The notes under the pieces are model-generated. The model did not search any database and was not told the origin of the DNA. It saw only the letters and a program-made list of their open reading frames with translations. A program made the translations under genes and the position numbers. This document shows positions 25,201-33,120 of a stretch of DNA of 64,000 bases, piece by piece (the stretch's first letter is position 1; every line of letters starts with the position of its first letter). Source of the stretch: Gillisella terrae. Its GTDB lineage: Bacteria > Pseudomonadota > Alphaproteobacteria > Rhizobiales > Rhizobiaceae. The stretch is taken from contig NZ_SSOA01000006.1 of NCBI RefSeq assembly GCF_004801395.1, forward strand, positions 154,965 through 218,964, in the 5' to 3' direction.

Positions 25201-26718
25201 CTATGTCACTTGCAGGAAAAATTCATCCGGACTGTCCACTTCGATCAACCGTTTGCGATCAATCATCCAGAACCGATTGGCAACGGCGTGAACAAAATAT
25301 CGATCATGCGACACAAGCAAGCAACTGGCCTCTTTGTCGCGCAATTCCTGCTCCAGCGCCTCCTGCCCTTCAATATCGAGATGGTTTGTCGGCTCATCCA
25401 GAACGAAAAAATTGGGGTCCGCCAAGCGCAATATCAGCATGGCCAGCCGGGCTTTCTGCCCACCCGACAAGCGTTCAACGGGGCGAGATTGCATGTCAAG
25501 GTTTATGCCAGCACCGGCAAGCAAGGTTCTCGCCTTTTGATCACCAATGTCGAAACGGCTGATAATCGCTTCCATCGGCGTGTCACGGCCTCGCAGATTG
25601 TTCAAGCCCTGATCAATCGCACCCAGCACCACGGATGGTGTGGCTTTTATGCCCGGGTCTTGATGGTCCGGCCGCTCAATCGCGCCCCGTAAGAGATTGA
25701 TGAAGCTGGATTTTCCGACGCCATTGCCGCCCAGCAAAATAATCCGGTCGCCTTGGCGGATAAATTGCTGACCGGTTTTGAAGAGCAAACGTCCATCAGG
25801 GGTGCAGACCTCCACGTTGTCTAACGTCACCAGAACTTTCGCATGGGTTCCGCTATTGGTAAGCCTGATGGTGCCGGCAGAACGCTCCTGATAAGCAGGC
25901 TTTGCCGTGCTCTCAAGCTTATCGGCCCGCTCCTTCAACTGTTTGGTTTTGACAACCAGCAAGTCGCTACCAGAGTTGATGCCAATATTTTTAAGCTTCG
26001 CGGCCTGCCGACGCAGTTGATCCGCCGTTTTCATATCGCGCTCAAACTGCTTTGCATCAGAGGCGTCCATGCGTGCAAGCTCGCTGCGCGCGCGCGAATA
26101 GGGCAGCGAAAACAAAGGGCTTTGTCGCTCCCGCAGGAACAGCGTTTTGTTGGTCACCGCGTCCAGAAAGGCGCGGTCATGACTGGCGATGATGACAGGA
26201 ACGTCCCGCTGCAACGCATTGAGCCAGTTTTCCAGCGCCGCGATCTTGCCAAGATCAAGGTGGTTTGTTGGCTCATCCAGCAGCAGCACATCTGGCTCGG
26301 TAACCCAAACATGGGCCAGCATCATCATTCTTTGCCAGCCACCACTGAGCGCCATCACCTGTTGGCCCCGAAGCGCCTCTGGCACATCCAGCATATCCAG
26401 CACAATGTCCACCCGCCAGCTTTCTGTCTCTATCTGCTCCGGGGAAAGGGCCGAAAGCACCGCCTCATAAAAGGACAGAGAGTGGAGGGCTGAAGGCACA
26501 TTTTGTTCAACATAACCAACAAGAAGCCCACGGGTCTTGGTAATTTCACCCTCGCTTGGCTCAACCGTGCCCGCAATACATTGCAGAAGCGTAGACTTTC
26601 CACGCCCATTGGCGGCCACGAGCCCAATACGGTCCCCGGCATTGACGGTGAAATTGAGGGTCGAAAACAAAGGTTGAGCGCGCACCACGCCAAGATTACG
26701 AATATTGATCAGCGACAT
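25201..26718 (-). CDS. ABC-F family ATPase
   Basis: A 505-residue soluble protein with two ABC domains and no membrane segment, the ABC-F plan of ribosome-associated translation or resistance factors. Domain 1: Walker A 'AANGRGKST', signature 'LSGGWQRM', Walker B 'VLLLDEPTNHLDL'. Domain 2: 'GGNGVGKSS', 'LSGGQKARLAML', 'FFVLDEPTNHLDIEGQEALE'. The linker between them (about 180-290) is charged and helical. The start is the ATG at 26718; two upstream ATGs (26742, 26781) are possible. It stands alone. It is not a clear match to EttA, Uup or YheS by eye. Confidence 0.88.
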   Translation of the reverse strand: MSLINIRNLGVVRAQPLFSTLNFTVNAGDRIGLVAANGRGKSTLLQCIAGTVEPSEGEITKTRGLLVGYVEQNVPSALHSLSFYEAVLSALSPEQIETESWRVDIVLDMLDVPEALRGQQVMALSGGWQRMMMLAHVWVTEPDVLLLDEPTNHLDLGKIAALENWLNALQRDVPVIIASHDRAFLDAVTNKTLFLRERQSPLFSLPYSRARSELARMDASDAKQFERDMKTADQLRRQAAKLKNIGINSGSDLLVVKTKQLKERADKLESTAKPAYQERSAGTIRLTNSGTHAKVLVTLDNVEVCTPDGRLLFKTGQQFIRQGDRIILLGGNGVGKSSFINLLRGAIERPDHQDPGIKATPSVVLGAIDQGLNNLRGRDTPMEAIISRFDIGDQKARTLLAGAGINLDMQSRPVERLSGGQKARLAMLILRLADPNFFVLDEPTNHLDIEGQEALEQELRDKEASCLLVSHDRYFVHAVANRFWMIDRKRLIEVDSPDEFFLQVT

Positions 26719-27270
26719 TTTGGTCTCGAATGATGTCCGCATCACTGCTGCGCCCATGGCAAAGCCAAGGCACGACGACAATCAAATGCGGTGAAAACAC
26801 ATTGCCAGCGTCTCAAGCTCAATAGCTTAAGCGCCAGCGCCATAAAGGGCGGACCAGTAACGTCTTAAACGAGATTTGGTCAGCCCTGCAAACGCATCTG
26901 CAGGGCGTTGACGGGGCCACGTTGCTGGTAGAACCGGCAATAAAAATTATACACGTGACCCTCCTTTCTCTCAATTGGTTGCACGAAGATCTTAGCGTCG
27001 TGATTTTTGGGTTGCAAGGATTTTTAGATGCAATGGCAGCAATCATACCAAGATTGCCCGGACAAGATACCCCCTTGGGTGACGAAGCTTGCGCGATGAA
27101 GCTTGAACGAGATCATCGCGTAGGCGCCGCTATGCATATGTTGCATAGCGGGCGTGAGGTCTTGTGCCTTATCAACAAAGGCATGAGAGCCTATATTCCA
27201 ATCATCGAAACGACGTTGGAACTGAAGCAAAGTTGCTGGCGTCACAGAGGACCTTGAAAAGGGGATCATT
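26719..27270. other. Gene-free region upstream of the DUF1127 gene
   Basis: About 550 bp. An ORF at 26922-27257 (111 codons, plus strand) has no recognisable domain, unusual composition and no ribosome site, and is not called. The stretch includes a palindrome at 27130-27148 and presumably holds the DUF1127 promoter; no confident sigma-70 or RpoH-type promoter could be assigned. Confidence 0.5.
27130..27148. promoter_or_regulatory. Palindrome upstream of the DUF1127 gene
   Basis: CTATGCA-TATGT-TGCATAG has perfect 7-bp arms and lies about 120 bp before the DUF1127 start. It is a plausible site for a dimeric regulator. Small DUF1127 genes of Brucella are reported targets of the LysR-type regulator VtlR; whether this is such a site cannot be told from sequence alone. 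Confidence 0.4.
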
Positions 27271-27417
27271 ATGAACGTAGCTCGCTCTTTCAATACATGG
27301 CGTAAATATCGTCAGACCGTTACCGAACTGGACCGTATGAGCTCTCGTGAGCTTCAGGATCTCGGCATCAACCGCGCCGACATCCGCAGCGTCGCCCGCG
27401 CATCGGTCGCTCGTTAA
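27271..27417 (+). CDS. DUF1127 small protein
   Basis: A 48-residue basic protein of the DUF1127 (YjiS-like) family: 'NTWRKYRQTVTELDRMSSRE' then 'LQDLGINRADIRSVAR'. The Arg-rich helix is characteristic. AAGGGGATC precedes the ATG. Small DUF1127 proteins bind RNA in some alphaproteobacteria; in Rhodobacter sphaeroides the homologue CcaF1 is encoded just upstream of the CcsR1-4 sRNAs and affects their maturation. The same arrangement follows here. It is below the usual ORF-length cut-off. Confidence 0.9.
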   Translation: MNVARSFNTWRKYRQTVTELDRMSSRELQDLGINRADIRSVARASVAR

Positions 27418-27448
27418 ACCCTGACGTCATAAATAATCGATGATCGCA

Positions 27449-27476
27449 ACGCCCGCCGGTAACGCGGGCGTTTTTG
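27449..27476 (+). terminator. Rho-independent terminator after DUF1127
   Basis: CGCCCGC (27451-27457) pairs with GCGGGCG (27465-27471), followed by TTTTT. It may end the DUF1127 mRNA, or act as a leaky or processing hairpin ahead of the sRNA array. Confidence 0.8.
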
Positions 27477-27595
27477 CGTTTTCTCTACGGAGAGGGCGTG
27501 ACGGTGACGGAATACGGAGATGCTTCATTTTTGCATATCTGCACTGCAACAAAGTCTATTTTCTGAGCTGAAAAATAGGCTATCTTCAATTTCAA

Positions 27596-27627
27596 CGAAG
27601 CGATGCTCCTCCTCCCGCAAAGCTTCG
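27596..27627 (+). ncRNA. Cuckoo RNA hairpin 1
   Basis: CGAAGC pairs with GCTTCG; the 20-base loop contains CTCCTCCTCCC (27606-27616). The stem is the shortest of the four. Confidence 0.75.
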
Positions 27628-27631
27628 GTTT

Positions 27632-27665
27632 CAGACGGCCCACTCCTCCTCCCTACGGGCGTCTG
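27632..27665 (+). ncRNA. Cuckoo RNA hairpin 2
   Basis: CAGACGGCCC pairs with GGGCGTCTG with one bulged G; the loop holds ACTCCTCCTCCC (27642-27653). Confidence 0.8.
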
Positions 27666-27668
27666 ATG

Positions 27669-27701
27669 GAGCAACAGCACTCCTCCTCCCAGCTGTTGTT
27701 C
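27669..27701 (+). ncRNA. Cuckoo RNA hairpin 3
   Basis: GAGCAACAGC pairs with GCTGTTGTTC, with one G-U pair in RNA; the loop is ACTCCTCCTCCCA (27679-27691). Confidence 0.8.
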
Positions 27702-27709
27702 GTTGTTTT

Positions 27710-27750
27710 CGAAAAGCCTGCCGCACCTCCTCCCGCGGCAGGCTTTTTCG
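27710..27750 (+). ncRNA. Cuckoo RNA hairpin 4 and terminator
   Basis: AAAAGCCTGCCG (27712-27723) pairs perfectly with CGGCAGGCTTTT (27736-27747); the loop is ACCTCCTCCC (27725-27734) closed by a further C-G pair. T-rich sequence follows, so it also ends transcription. Confidence 0.85.
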
Positions 27751-27820
27751 TTTTCAGAACCAAGCCGTTCAAACATTCATCTTGCACCGCGTTTTTTCTC
27801 TCCATTCGGTGCCAGACCGG

Positions 27821-27910
27821 AAAAGTGGCGCACAAAGGACGCTGTAACACTTTTAATCTGCTGCATAATTTTCTCCTTAAGTCGATTCCGATTTAAGGAA
27901 TTATGCAGTA
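27821..27910. repeat. RIME-like repeat, damaged module A plus module B
   Basis: TGGCGCACAAAGGACGCTGTAACAC is the right half of module A; its left half is replaced by unrelated sequence. Module B (27859-27910) is nearly intact, with CTGCATAATT and AATTATGCAG around CCTTAAGTCG and CGATTTAAGG (one mismatch). It lies at the 3' end of the following minus-strand gene. Confidence 0.7.
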
Positions 27911-28329
27911 GAGTTTCCACTCACGTCCGCCTGAATGGGTAGGCCCGAGGGAGGGAAATTGAAAACAATCGTACCCTTCAAGCGAAACTGGACAATACGT
28001 GACTCGCACCTCAAAAGCGCTCTCAGCGCGGCATTCGCAAAGGCGGTATCGATCGCATCTTGACCACTTTCAATGATCTTTGGCTTCTCGGCGAAAGACC
28101 CGTCCGCGGCAAATGTAACCGACACCTGCGCGTTGTGTGTCGCTCCGGGCGGTGGAGAGAAGCAGGATAAAATCGTATCGCCCAATCGGCTGTCGATGGA
28201 GGCAGCACGCGCTGTAGAGATCGAAAAGGCGCAGACGCCCAAAATTGTCAAAATCATAACAATCATGTCGATAAAGGTGCGGCGCTTTTGGATGACATGC
28301 TCGCGTCCAATGCCGTTGAGTTCCGCCAT
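27901..28329 (-). CDS. Exported TonB/TolA C-terminal-like protein
   Basis: About 142 residues. After a basic N terminus ('KRRTFID'), a hydrophobic export or anchor segment 'MIVMILTILGVCAFSISTARA' ends in ARA-A. The mature part reads 'ILSCFSPPPGATHNAQVSVT', 'DGSFAEKPKIIESGQDAIDT' and 'AALRALLRCESR', the pattern of TolA/TonB C-terminal domains in rhizobia (CW-PPxGA, DG-xxxxP, AA-RAxxxC). The start is uncertain: no ATG (28329, 28266, 28257) has a good ribosome site. The stop codon lies inside the RIME-like repeat, so the last few residues may be repeat-derived. Confidence 0.6.
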   Translation of the reverse strand: MAELNGIGREHVIQKRRTFIDMIVMILTILGVCAFSISTARAASIDSRLGDTILSCFSPPPGATHNAQVSVTFAADGSFAEKPKIIESGQDAIDTAFANAALRALLRCESRIVQFRLKGTIVFNFPPSGLPIQADVSGNSTA

Positions 28330-28601
28330 CGAAAATGAAGAGGATGACAAACATCTCATGAGCAAAATCAACTTTCTGGAGAGCAGGAATATCCATCTCT
28401 CTTGATGATAGTGCTCAGAGGTTCGCGTGGCAAATCTCAGCCCCAACAGACACCAGTGCCATGATGAAGGAGCAGGACCGAGCCGGATGTGTCAAAGATA
28501 TCTTACCTCATTGTCGTCCTTGTTCGCGTTCTATTTGATCGACGCGTGTATACCGCCCCAACTCCTTGGTTGAGGCGGGTGTCCATTTCTGTAACGCCTT
28601 A

Positions 28602-29468
28602 TCAGCCCAAGACGAAACGCGAGAATGCAAGCGCGTTTTTCGCGTCTTCATCCATCTTTGCGGCATCCGCGCCGCCGGTCAGATCGCGCCAGACCTTGAT
28701 GTCTGAACCGATGGTGCCGCCGGTCTTGACAAAGGGTTCCATGACCACTGCGCCGGTGTAGTTGATGTCTCGCAATGCTGCGCCAATCTCATGCCATGGC
28801 ATCCGGCCCTTGCCCGGCACACGTCGATTGCTCTCGCCGGTGTGAAAGTGGCCAAGGAGGGAGCCAGCTGTGCGAATGGCCTCGCCGAAGCTGTCTTCCT
28901 CAATGTTCATATGGAAGGTATCGAGCATAACCTTGACGTTGGATTTGCCAACATCTTTTACGAAGGCAACCCCTTCTGCCGCGGTGTTGAGAACGTGGTT
29001 TTCGAAGCGGTTCAGCACTTCGATGCAAAGATTAATTCCAAGATCATTGGCGAAATCCGCAATGTCGTGAATGCCTTCAACGCCGCGCGCGCGGTCACCT
29101 TCCTTGTCCACCGGTTGCGAATAATCGATTGGCCAATAGGAGTGCAGCGCACCACCGATTGTATGGATATCGAGCTTGGCCACATTGGTCAGCGTCTTCT
29201 CAAAGAAAGCCTTGCCCGCGTCGCGGACAGCCTTATCGGGTGAAGAGAGGTTTTTCGATTTTGACGGGCCGATACCGGCCGTCAGGATAATGCCGTTGTC
29301 GCGCGCACTTTGTTTGATCGTTGCGAGTTCAGCATCGCTATATTCGTTAATATGGTGGGCAGCGACTTCGATAATATCGAAGCCAAGCTTGGCGACTTTC
29401 TCGACATAGGGGCCGAACTTGGCGCTCCATTCATGTTCCCAATAGGAGTAATAGATTCCGTGTTTCAT
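28602..29468 (-). CDS. dpe: D-psicose (D-allulose) 3-epimerase
   Basis: A 288-residue TIM-barrel epimerase that interconverts D-fructose and D-psicose at C3. It is almost the same, as far as I recall that sequence, as the A. tumefaciens enzyme, starting MKHGIYYSYWEHEWSAKFGP. The metal-binding residues fall at the same numbers: Glu150, Asp183, His209 and Glu244. The ATG at 29468 follows AAGAGGCTGAT; upstream in-frame Met lacks support. It is the last gene of a sugar ABC operon, after a kinase and a second epimerase, so imported psicose could be turned into fructose and phosphorylated. Confidence 0.95.
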   Translation of the reverse strand: MKHGIYYSYWEHEWSAKFGPYVEKVAKLGFDIIEVAAHHINEYSDAELATIKQSARDNGIILTAGIGPSKSKNLSSPDKAVRDAGKAFFEKTLTNVAKLDIHTIGGALHSYWPIDYSQPVDKEGDRARGVEGIHDIADFANDLGINLCIEVLNRFENHVLNTAAEGVAFVKDVGKSNVKVMLDTFHMNIEEDSFGEAIRTAGSLLGHFHTGESNRRVPGKGRMPWHEIGAALRDINYTGAVVMEPFVKTGGTIGSDIKVWRDLTGGADAAKMDEDAKNALAFSRFVLG

Positions 29469-29541
29469 ATCAGCCTCTTGATTTAGCCGTTTGATGTCTG
29501 TGTTGATGGTTGGATTGGTGTTCAAAGCCCTGCAAAATGCG

Positions 29542-30195
29542 TCACGCGCTCCCCGGATTTTTCAGCCTGAGATCGGGCTCTGCGGCGGTCTGGGTGATGA
29601 ATGCGCCGTTGGGTAAATCGTTTTCTTCGACCTTGCGGTTGATCTCGGCCTCATCAAGACCGAATCCACGCCAGCGCGACCGTAACCGCTCACGCAGATC
29701 GACGGTCTCCACATCGACAAAGACCGTGAAATCGAAGATCGGCTTCAGCCTGTCCCAAGGGGATTGCCTGGCCAGCAGATAATTGCCTTCACAGACGATG
29801 ATCTGCACAGATTGGGCAATGAGGCGTGCCCCGGCGCGGGCGATTTCGATGGATCGATCAAACACCGGCACAGCAATGACATCGTCTTCATTGGCTTTGA
29901 GGCGCTCCAGCATATGCCGCAAGCCATGGGCGTCGAAGGTGTCGATTGCGCCTTTGAAGGCGCGTCTGCCCATCGTCTCCAGAACGGCATCATCGTAGTG
30001 ATACCCATCCATGGGGAAAAGTGCTGCTGAGGTACCGCTTTCGCAGATGAGGTCTACGACCCGTTCGGCGATTGTGGATTTTCCCGATCCCGGCGCACCG
30101 GCAATGGCAATAATCAGCCGCTGTCCCTGCCTGTCAGCGAAACGCTGCATGGCAAGGGTGGCAATGTCACGGGCATTGGTGTCAATCGTGCTCAA
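29542..30195 (-). CDS. P-loop sugar/nucleoside kinase (FrcK-like)
   Basis: A 217-residue P-loop kinase of the uridine kinase/pantothenate kinase fold. Walker A is GAPGSGKS (residues 33-40); 'FPMDGYHYDDAVLE' and 'IIVCEGNYLLA' are the family substrate and base motifs. The fructose import operon of Sinorhizobium meliloti carries a similar protein, FrcK; a fructose or psicose kinase role would fit here. The start is a TTG at 30195, chosen because it keeps the N-terminal helix; an ATG at 30150 is the alternative. It lies between two epimerase genes. Confidence 0.82.
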   Translation of the reverse strand: MSTIDTNARDIATLAMQRFADRQGQRLIIAIAGAPGSGKSTIAERVVDLICESGTSAALFPMDGYHYDDAVLETMGRRAFKGAIDTFDAHGLRHMLERLKANEDDVIAVPVFDRSIEIARAGARLIAQSVQIIVCEGNYLLARQSPWDRLKPIFDFTVFVDVETVDLRERLRSRWRGFGLDEAEINRKVEENDLPNGAFITQTAAEPDLRLKNPGSA

Positions 30196-30234
30196 AGGCT
30201 TGGCTCACATAATGGATTTGAAGCGTTTCTGTGG

Positions 30235-31095
30235 TTATGAGCGGGAGGCAAACAGGCCGTATTGCGCTGCCTTGTTGCGCAGAAATGGAATGCCTTTGTC
30301 CAAAACGTCCTCAGCGCTCAGGGCTGCGGGTCGCCAGGTGCAGGTTGATCCCGCCATGGAAGACGGCAGGCCTCCAAAGCTTTCCAGAACCAGAAGCCCG
30401 TCGAAATCAATGGCCGCCAGCGCACCGAAAAGCTCATCCCAGGCAATATTGCCGAAGCCCGGCGTGCCGCGGTCGCTTTCCGACATATGCATATATTTCA
30501 GGTGATCGCGCGCAGCGACGATCCCGCTCGCAAGCCCCTTTTCCTCCATGTTCATATGGAAGGTATCGAGATGCACGAAGACGTTGTCCATGCCGATCCG
30601 CTCGACGAGATCCACCGCCTGTTTGGCGGAATTGATCAGGTGGCTCTCATAACGGTTGACCGCCTCAATGCCAAATTGGAGACCGAGCGCTTTTGCGTGC
30701 TTTGCGACTGTGCCTAAGGCGCGGGTCAGATTGTCATATTCGCTTTGCGTCGGTGCAAACCCTGTGCGCTCCGTCGTGCCGCCGAAGGTAACGCCGGTCA
30801 GCGCGTCAGCACCAATCTCGGCAGCCTTGTCGAGGGCAGCCTTGAGGTGATCGATTGCCGCGTCCGGGCGCACAGAGGCCCAGGCGTGTTCCGGTAACAC
30901 CAGAGAGCAGGTTGCCCGCATCAGGTGCGTTTCCAGAAGGGCTCGGCAATGGGCGGCATCGACCGAGGGAATGTCGAAGAACGGGATTTCGATATAATCC
31001 TGTGCATGGCGCGCGGCTCCGGCAATGGCGCGCTCAGCGCTTGCGTGGTCCCACGTGCTTGCCCACATCATGGCGTGAACACCAAATCCTTGCAT
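30235..31095 (-). CDS. Sugar phosphate isomerase/epimerase family protein
   Basis: A 286-residue TIM-barrel protein related to D-tagatose/L-ribulose 3-epimerases. The metal ligands expected from the psicose epimerase are present as Glu144 ('FGIEAVNRYESH'), Asp177 ('HLDTFHMNMEE'), His203 ('YMHMSESDRG') and Glu238 ('LVLESF'). It is clearly a distant paralogue of the dpe gene in the same operon. GAAGGAAAG precedes the ATG at 31095. It may accept another ketose or the other epimer; the exact substrate is unknown. Confidence 0.87.
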   Translation of the reverse strand: MQGFGVHAMMWASTWDHASAERAIAGAARHAQDYIEIPFFDIPSVDAAHCRALLETHLMRATCSLVLPEHAWASVRPDAAIDHLKAALDKAAEIGADALTGVTFGGTTERTGFAPTQSEYDNLTRALGTVAKHAKALGLQFGIEAVNRYESHLINSAKQAVDLVERIGMDNVFVHLDTFHMNMEEKGLASGIVAARDHLKYMHMSESDRGTPGFGNIAWDELFGALAAIDFDGLLVLESFGGLPSSMAGSTCTWRPAALSAEDVLDKGIPFLRNKAAQYGLFASRS

Positions 31096-31096
31096 A

Positions 31097-32092
31097 TTAT
31101 ACTTTCCTTCCACGGGCAGCAGAGAGTTTCGACGCCAGCGTCCTGGCCGCCATGACGACGATCATCAACACGCCCCACAAAGCTGTTGCGAGATGCTGGT
31201 TCGCGCCCATAAGATTGAGACCAGACGAGAGAAGCTGAAGAACAATCAGCGCGACAAAGACTGGCAGAACACGCCCAAAGCCGCCAAAGGGGTTGACGCC
31301 ACCGAGAAAGGCGGCAAGCACCGTGATCAACAGATAGGATTCACCATGGCCCACACGCACTGAGTTGAAGCGGGCCAGCATGATCAGGCCAGCGACAGCG
31401 CACATCATACCTGACAGGGTGTAGACGAGAACAAGAATGCGGCGGGTGTTGAGGCCAGAATAGCGGGCAGATTCGATATTGGAACCGATCATCAAAAGCC
31501 CAAAACCGAGCTTTGCCCGTGTGAGCAAGATATGCCAGAGCCCGACACAGGCGATGAAGATGACCAAGGGGATAGGCAACCCGAGCACAGAACCCTGACC
31601 GATGGTGGAAACGTAACCGGGAAAGCCGGAGATATCGCCGCCGCGTGTCAGAAACTCGCCAAGACCACGCAAAAAGATCATCATCGAGAGTGTGATCAGG
31701 ATGGGGTGCGCGCGCGTATAGGCGATCGCTGCCCCGGTTAACGCGCCAACGGCTGCGCCGGTGAGGAGGGCTGCAAGGCAGGCGAGAAGAAAGGCACTTG
31801 GCGGCGCATTGACGCCACCTTGAGCCTGCAACACCCATGCGGCGGCAAGGCCGGACAGATTGGCAGCGAAGGTGATCGACAGATTGATCCCGCCTGTCAA
31901 CAGCGGAAGCAGCATGGCCAGCGTCAGAAGACCCAGCTCCGGTAACTGGAAGGAGACGGAGCCGAATGTTCCAAGGGAGAGGAAATTGTCGGCCAGGGTT
32001 CCAAAGACGACCATGACCGCAATGAAAGCAATCACTGGCCCCGCCATGTCCGCGCCGAATGTGCGGTTAAACTTCTGGGTGAGAGAGGTCAT
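31097..32092 (-). CDS. Sugar ABC transporter permease 2 (RbsC type)
   Basis: A 331-residue permease of the ribose/autoinducer family with 8-10 hydrophobic helices. Landmarks are 'LTGGINLSITFAANLSGLAA', 'GALTGAAIAYTRAHPILITL', 'GSNIESARYSGLNTRRILVL' and 'AAFLGGVNPFGGFGRVLPVF'. The start overlaps the first permease stop (ATGA), and the stop is one base before the epimerase start, so expression is tightly coupled. The two permeases form a heterodimer. Confidence 0.92.
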   Translation of the reverse strand: MTSLTQKFNRTFGADMAGPVIAFIAVMVVFGTLADNFLSLGTFGSVSFQLPELGLLTLAMLLPLLTGGINLSITFAANLSGLAAAWVLQAQGGVNAPPSAFLLACLAALLTGAAVGALTGAAIAYTRAHPILITLSMMIFLRGLGEFLTRGGDISGFPGYVSTIGQGSVLGLPIPLVIFIACVGLWHILLTRAKLGFGLLMIGSNIESARYSGLNTRRILVLVYTLSGMMCAVAGLIMLARFNSVRVGHGESYLLITVLAAFLGGVNPFGGFGRVLPVFVALIVLQLLSSGLNLMGANQHLATALWGVLMIVVMAARTLASKLSAARGRKV

Positions 32093-33120
32093 TGGCGCAC
32101 ACTTCCCTGTCTTGAACTCTTTGTGGGGTTTGAACTCTTCATGGCGGACGGCAAAAGCTTGTCGAAGCGGGTCGAAGAGAGTGTGATCGCGATCAGAATG
32201 ATGGTGCCGACAACCATCTTGAAGGCGAAGGGCGACACGCCCATCAAATTGAGACCGTTCTGGGTAATCGACACAAGCAGCACGCCAAGCACACAGCCAA
32301 TGACTGACCCCTTCCCTCCCCCGAGACGTGCACCACCGAGAACGGTTGCGGCGAGAACATCGAGCTCACGGCCATAGAGCGCGTTTGGCACCACTTCCTG
32401 GGCGTAATGCGCCTGCATGAGACCGGCAATTCCGGCCATCAGGCCAAGCCAGCCGAAGGAAAGATAGTGCATGGCACCGATATTGATGCCAAAGCGGCGA
32501 GCCCCTTCCGGATTGTCGCCGAAAGCGTAGAGTTGGCGGCCAATGGTGGTGCGCGATATCATGAACCAGGTGGCGATACAGCAAAGGATCATGACGACAA
32601 CCGGCAGCGTCAGCTCGATCCAGGAGCCATCACTCATCTCGTGTTCGTAAAAAACCACACGGGTGGAAAGCCAGTCTGGCAGATTGTAGATCGAAACGCC
32701 CTTTGTGAAGAACATCAACAGACCGAAGAAGATGTTAAATGTCGAAATCGTCGCTACGATAGAGATGATCTTCAGCCGCCAGACGAGAAACGCGTTGATC
32801 AAACCCAGTCCGATGCCCACGGCACCCGCGATGATAAAGCCCTCAGCCCAGTTGCCGCCACCAAGTTTCGCCACAGCAAGGGCGGTGACATATTGAACAA
32901 CGGAGGCCGCGACGGCAAAGGAGATGTCGATACCACCAGAAATCAGCACGACCAGCAGACCGACAGCAAAGATGATGTTGACGGCAGAGACATTCAGCAC
33001 ATCAAAGGCGTTTGAGACCGTGAAGAAGCGATCAGTCCCAAGCGACAACCCAGCACAGAGCAGGATTGTTACGATAATCAGCGCGAATTCTGTTGTATTC
33101 GCCAGGATCAGCCTACGCAT
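32089..33120 (-). CDS. Sugar ABC transporter permease 1 (RbsC type)
   Basis: A 343-residue permease of the same family. 'VLISGGIDISFAVAASVVQY', 'GLINAFLVWRLKIISIVATI', 'GDNPEGARRFGINIGAMHYL' and 'AATVLGGARLGGGKGSVIGC' are family landmarks. It overlaps the ATPase stop by eight bases and the second permease by four. Confidence 0.92.
   Translation of the reverse strand: MRRLILANTTEFALIIVTILLCAGLSLGTDRFFTVSNAFDVLNVSAVNIIFAVGLLVVLISGGIDISFAVAASVVQYVTALAVAKLGGGNWAEGFIIAGAVGIGLGLINAFLVWRLKIISIVATISTFNIFFGLLMFFTKGVSIYNLPDWLSTRVVFYEHEMSDGSWIELTLPVVVMILCCIATWFMISRTTIGRQLYAFGDNPEGARRFGINIGAMHYLSFGWLGLMAGIAGLMQAHYAQEVVPNALYGRELDVLAATVLGGARLGGGKGSVIGCVLGVLLVSITQNGLNLMGVSPFAFKMVVGTIILIAITLSSTRFDKLLPSAMKSSNPTKSSRQGSVRQ

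Larger units (their letters stand above)
27594..27752 (+). ncRNA. Cuckoo/CcsR-type sRNA array, four anti-Shine-Dalgarno hairpins
   Basis: Four consecutive hairpins have unrelated stems but the same loop, CTCCTCC(T)CCC or ACCTCCTCCC, which can pair with Shine-Dalgarno sequences. Positions: 27596-27627, 27632-27665, 27669-27701 and 27710-27750. The stems co-vary completely between units while the loop is kept, so the structure and the loop are what is selected. The last one has a 12-bp stem and a T-run and is a terminator. This is the architecture of the 'cuckoo' RNA family (CcsR1-4 of Rhodobacter), again downstream of a DUF1127 gene. A loopless-motif hairpin at 27554-27580 precedes the array. 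Confidence 0.87.

Noticed and set aside
27162..27197. CTTGTG ... CCTATATT as an RpoH-type promoter for the DUF1127 unit
   Set aside because: The spacing between the two elements is about 23-25 bases, too long for a sigma-32-like promoter.
26922..27257. 111-codon plus-strand ORF upstream of DUF1127
   Set aside because: No domain, no ribosome site and unlikely residue composition; it overlaps the probable promoter and palindrome of the DUF1127 gene.
27594..27752. Repeated CTCCTCCTCCC considered as a CRISPR or simple tandem repeat
   Set aside because: The repeat core is only about 10 bases, spacing is 30-40 bases with self-complementary flanks, and there are no cas genes. The flanks pair with each other, which CRISPR spacers do not.
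27525..27776. Minus-strand ORF of 83 codons across the hairpin array
   Set aside because: Its length is a by-product of the repeated CTCCTCC/GGAGGAG motif; composition is unnatural, and the stem co-variation supports structured RNA on the plus strand.
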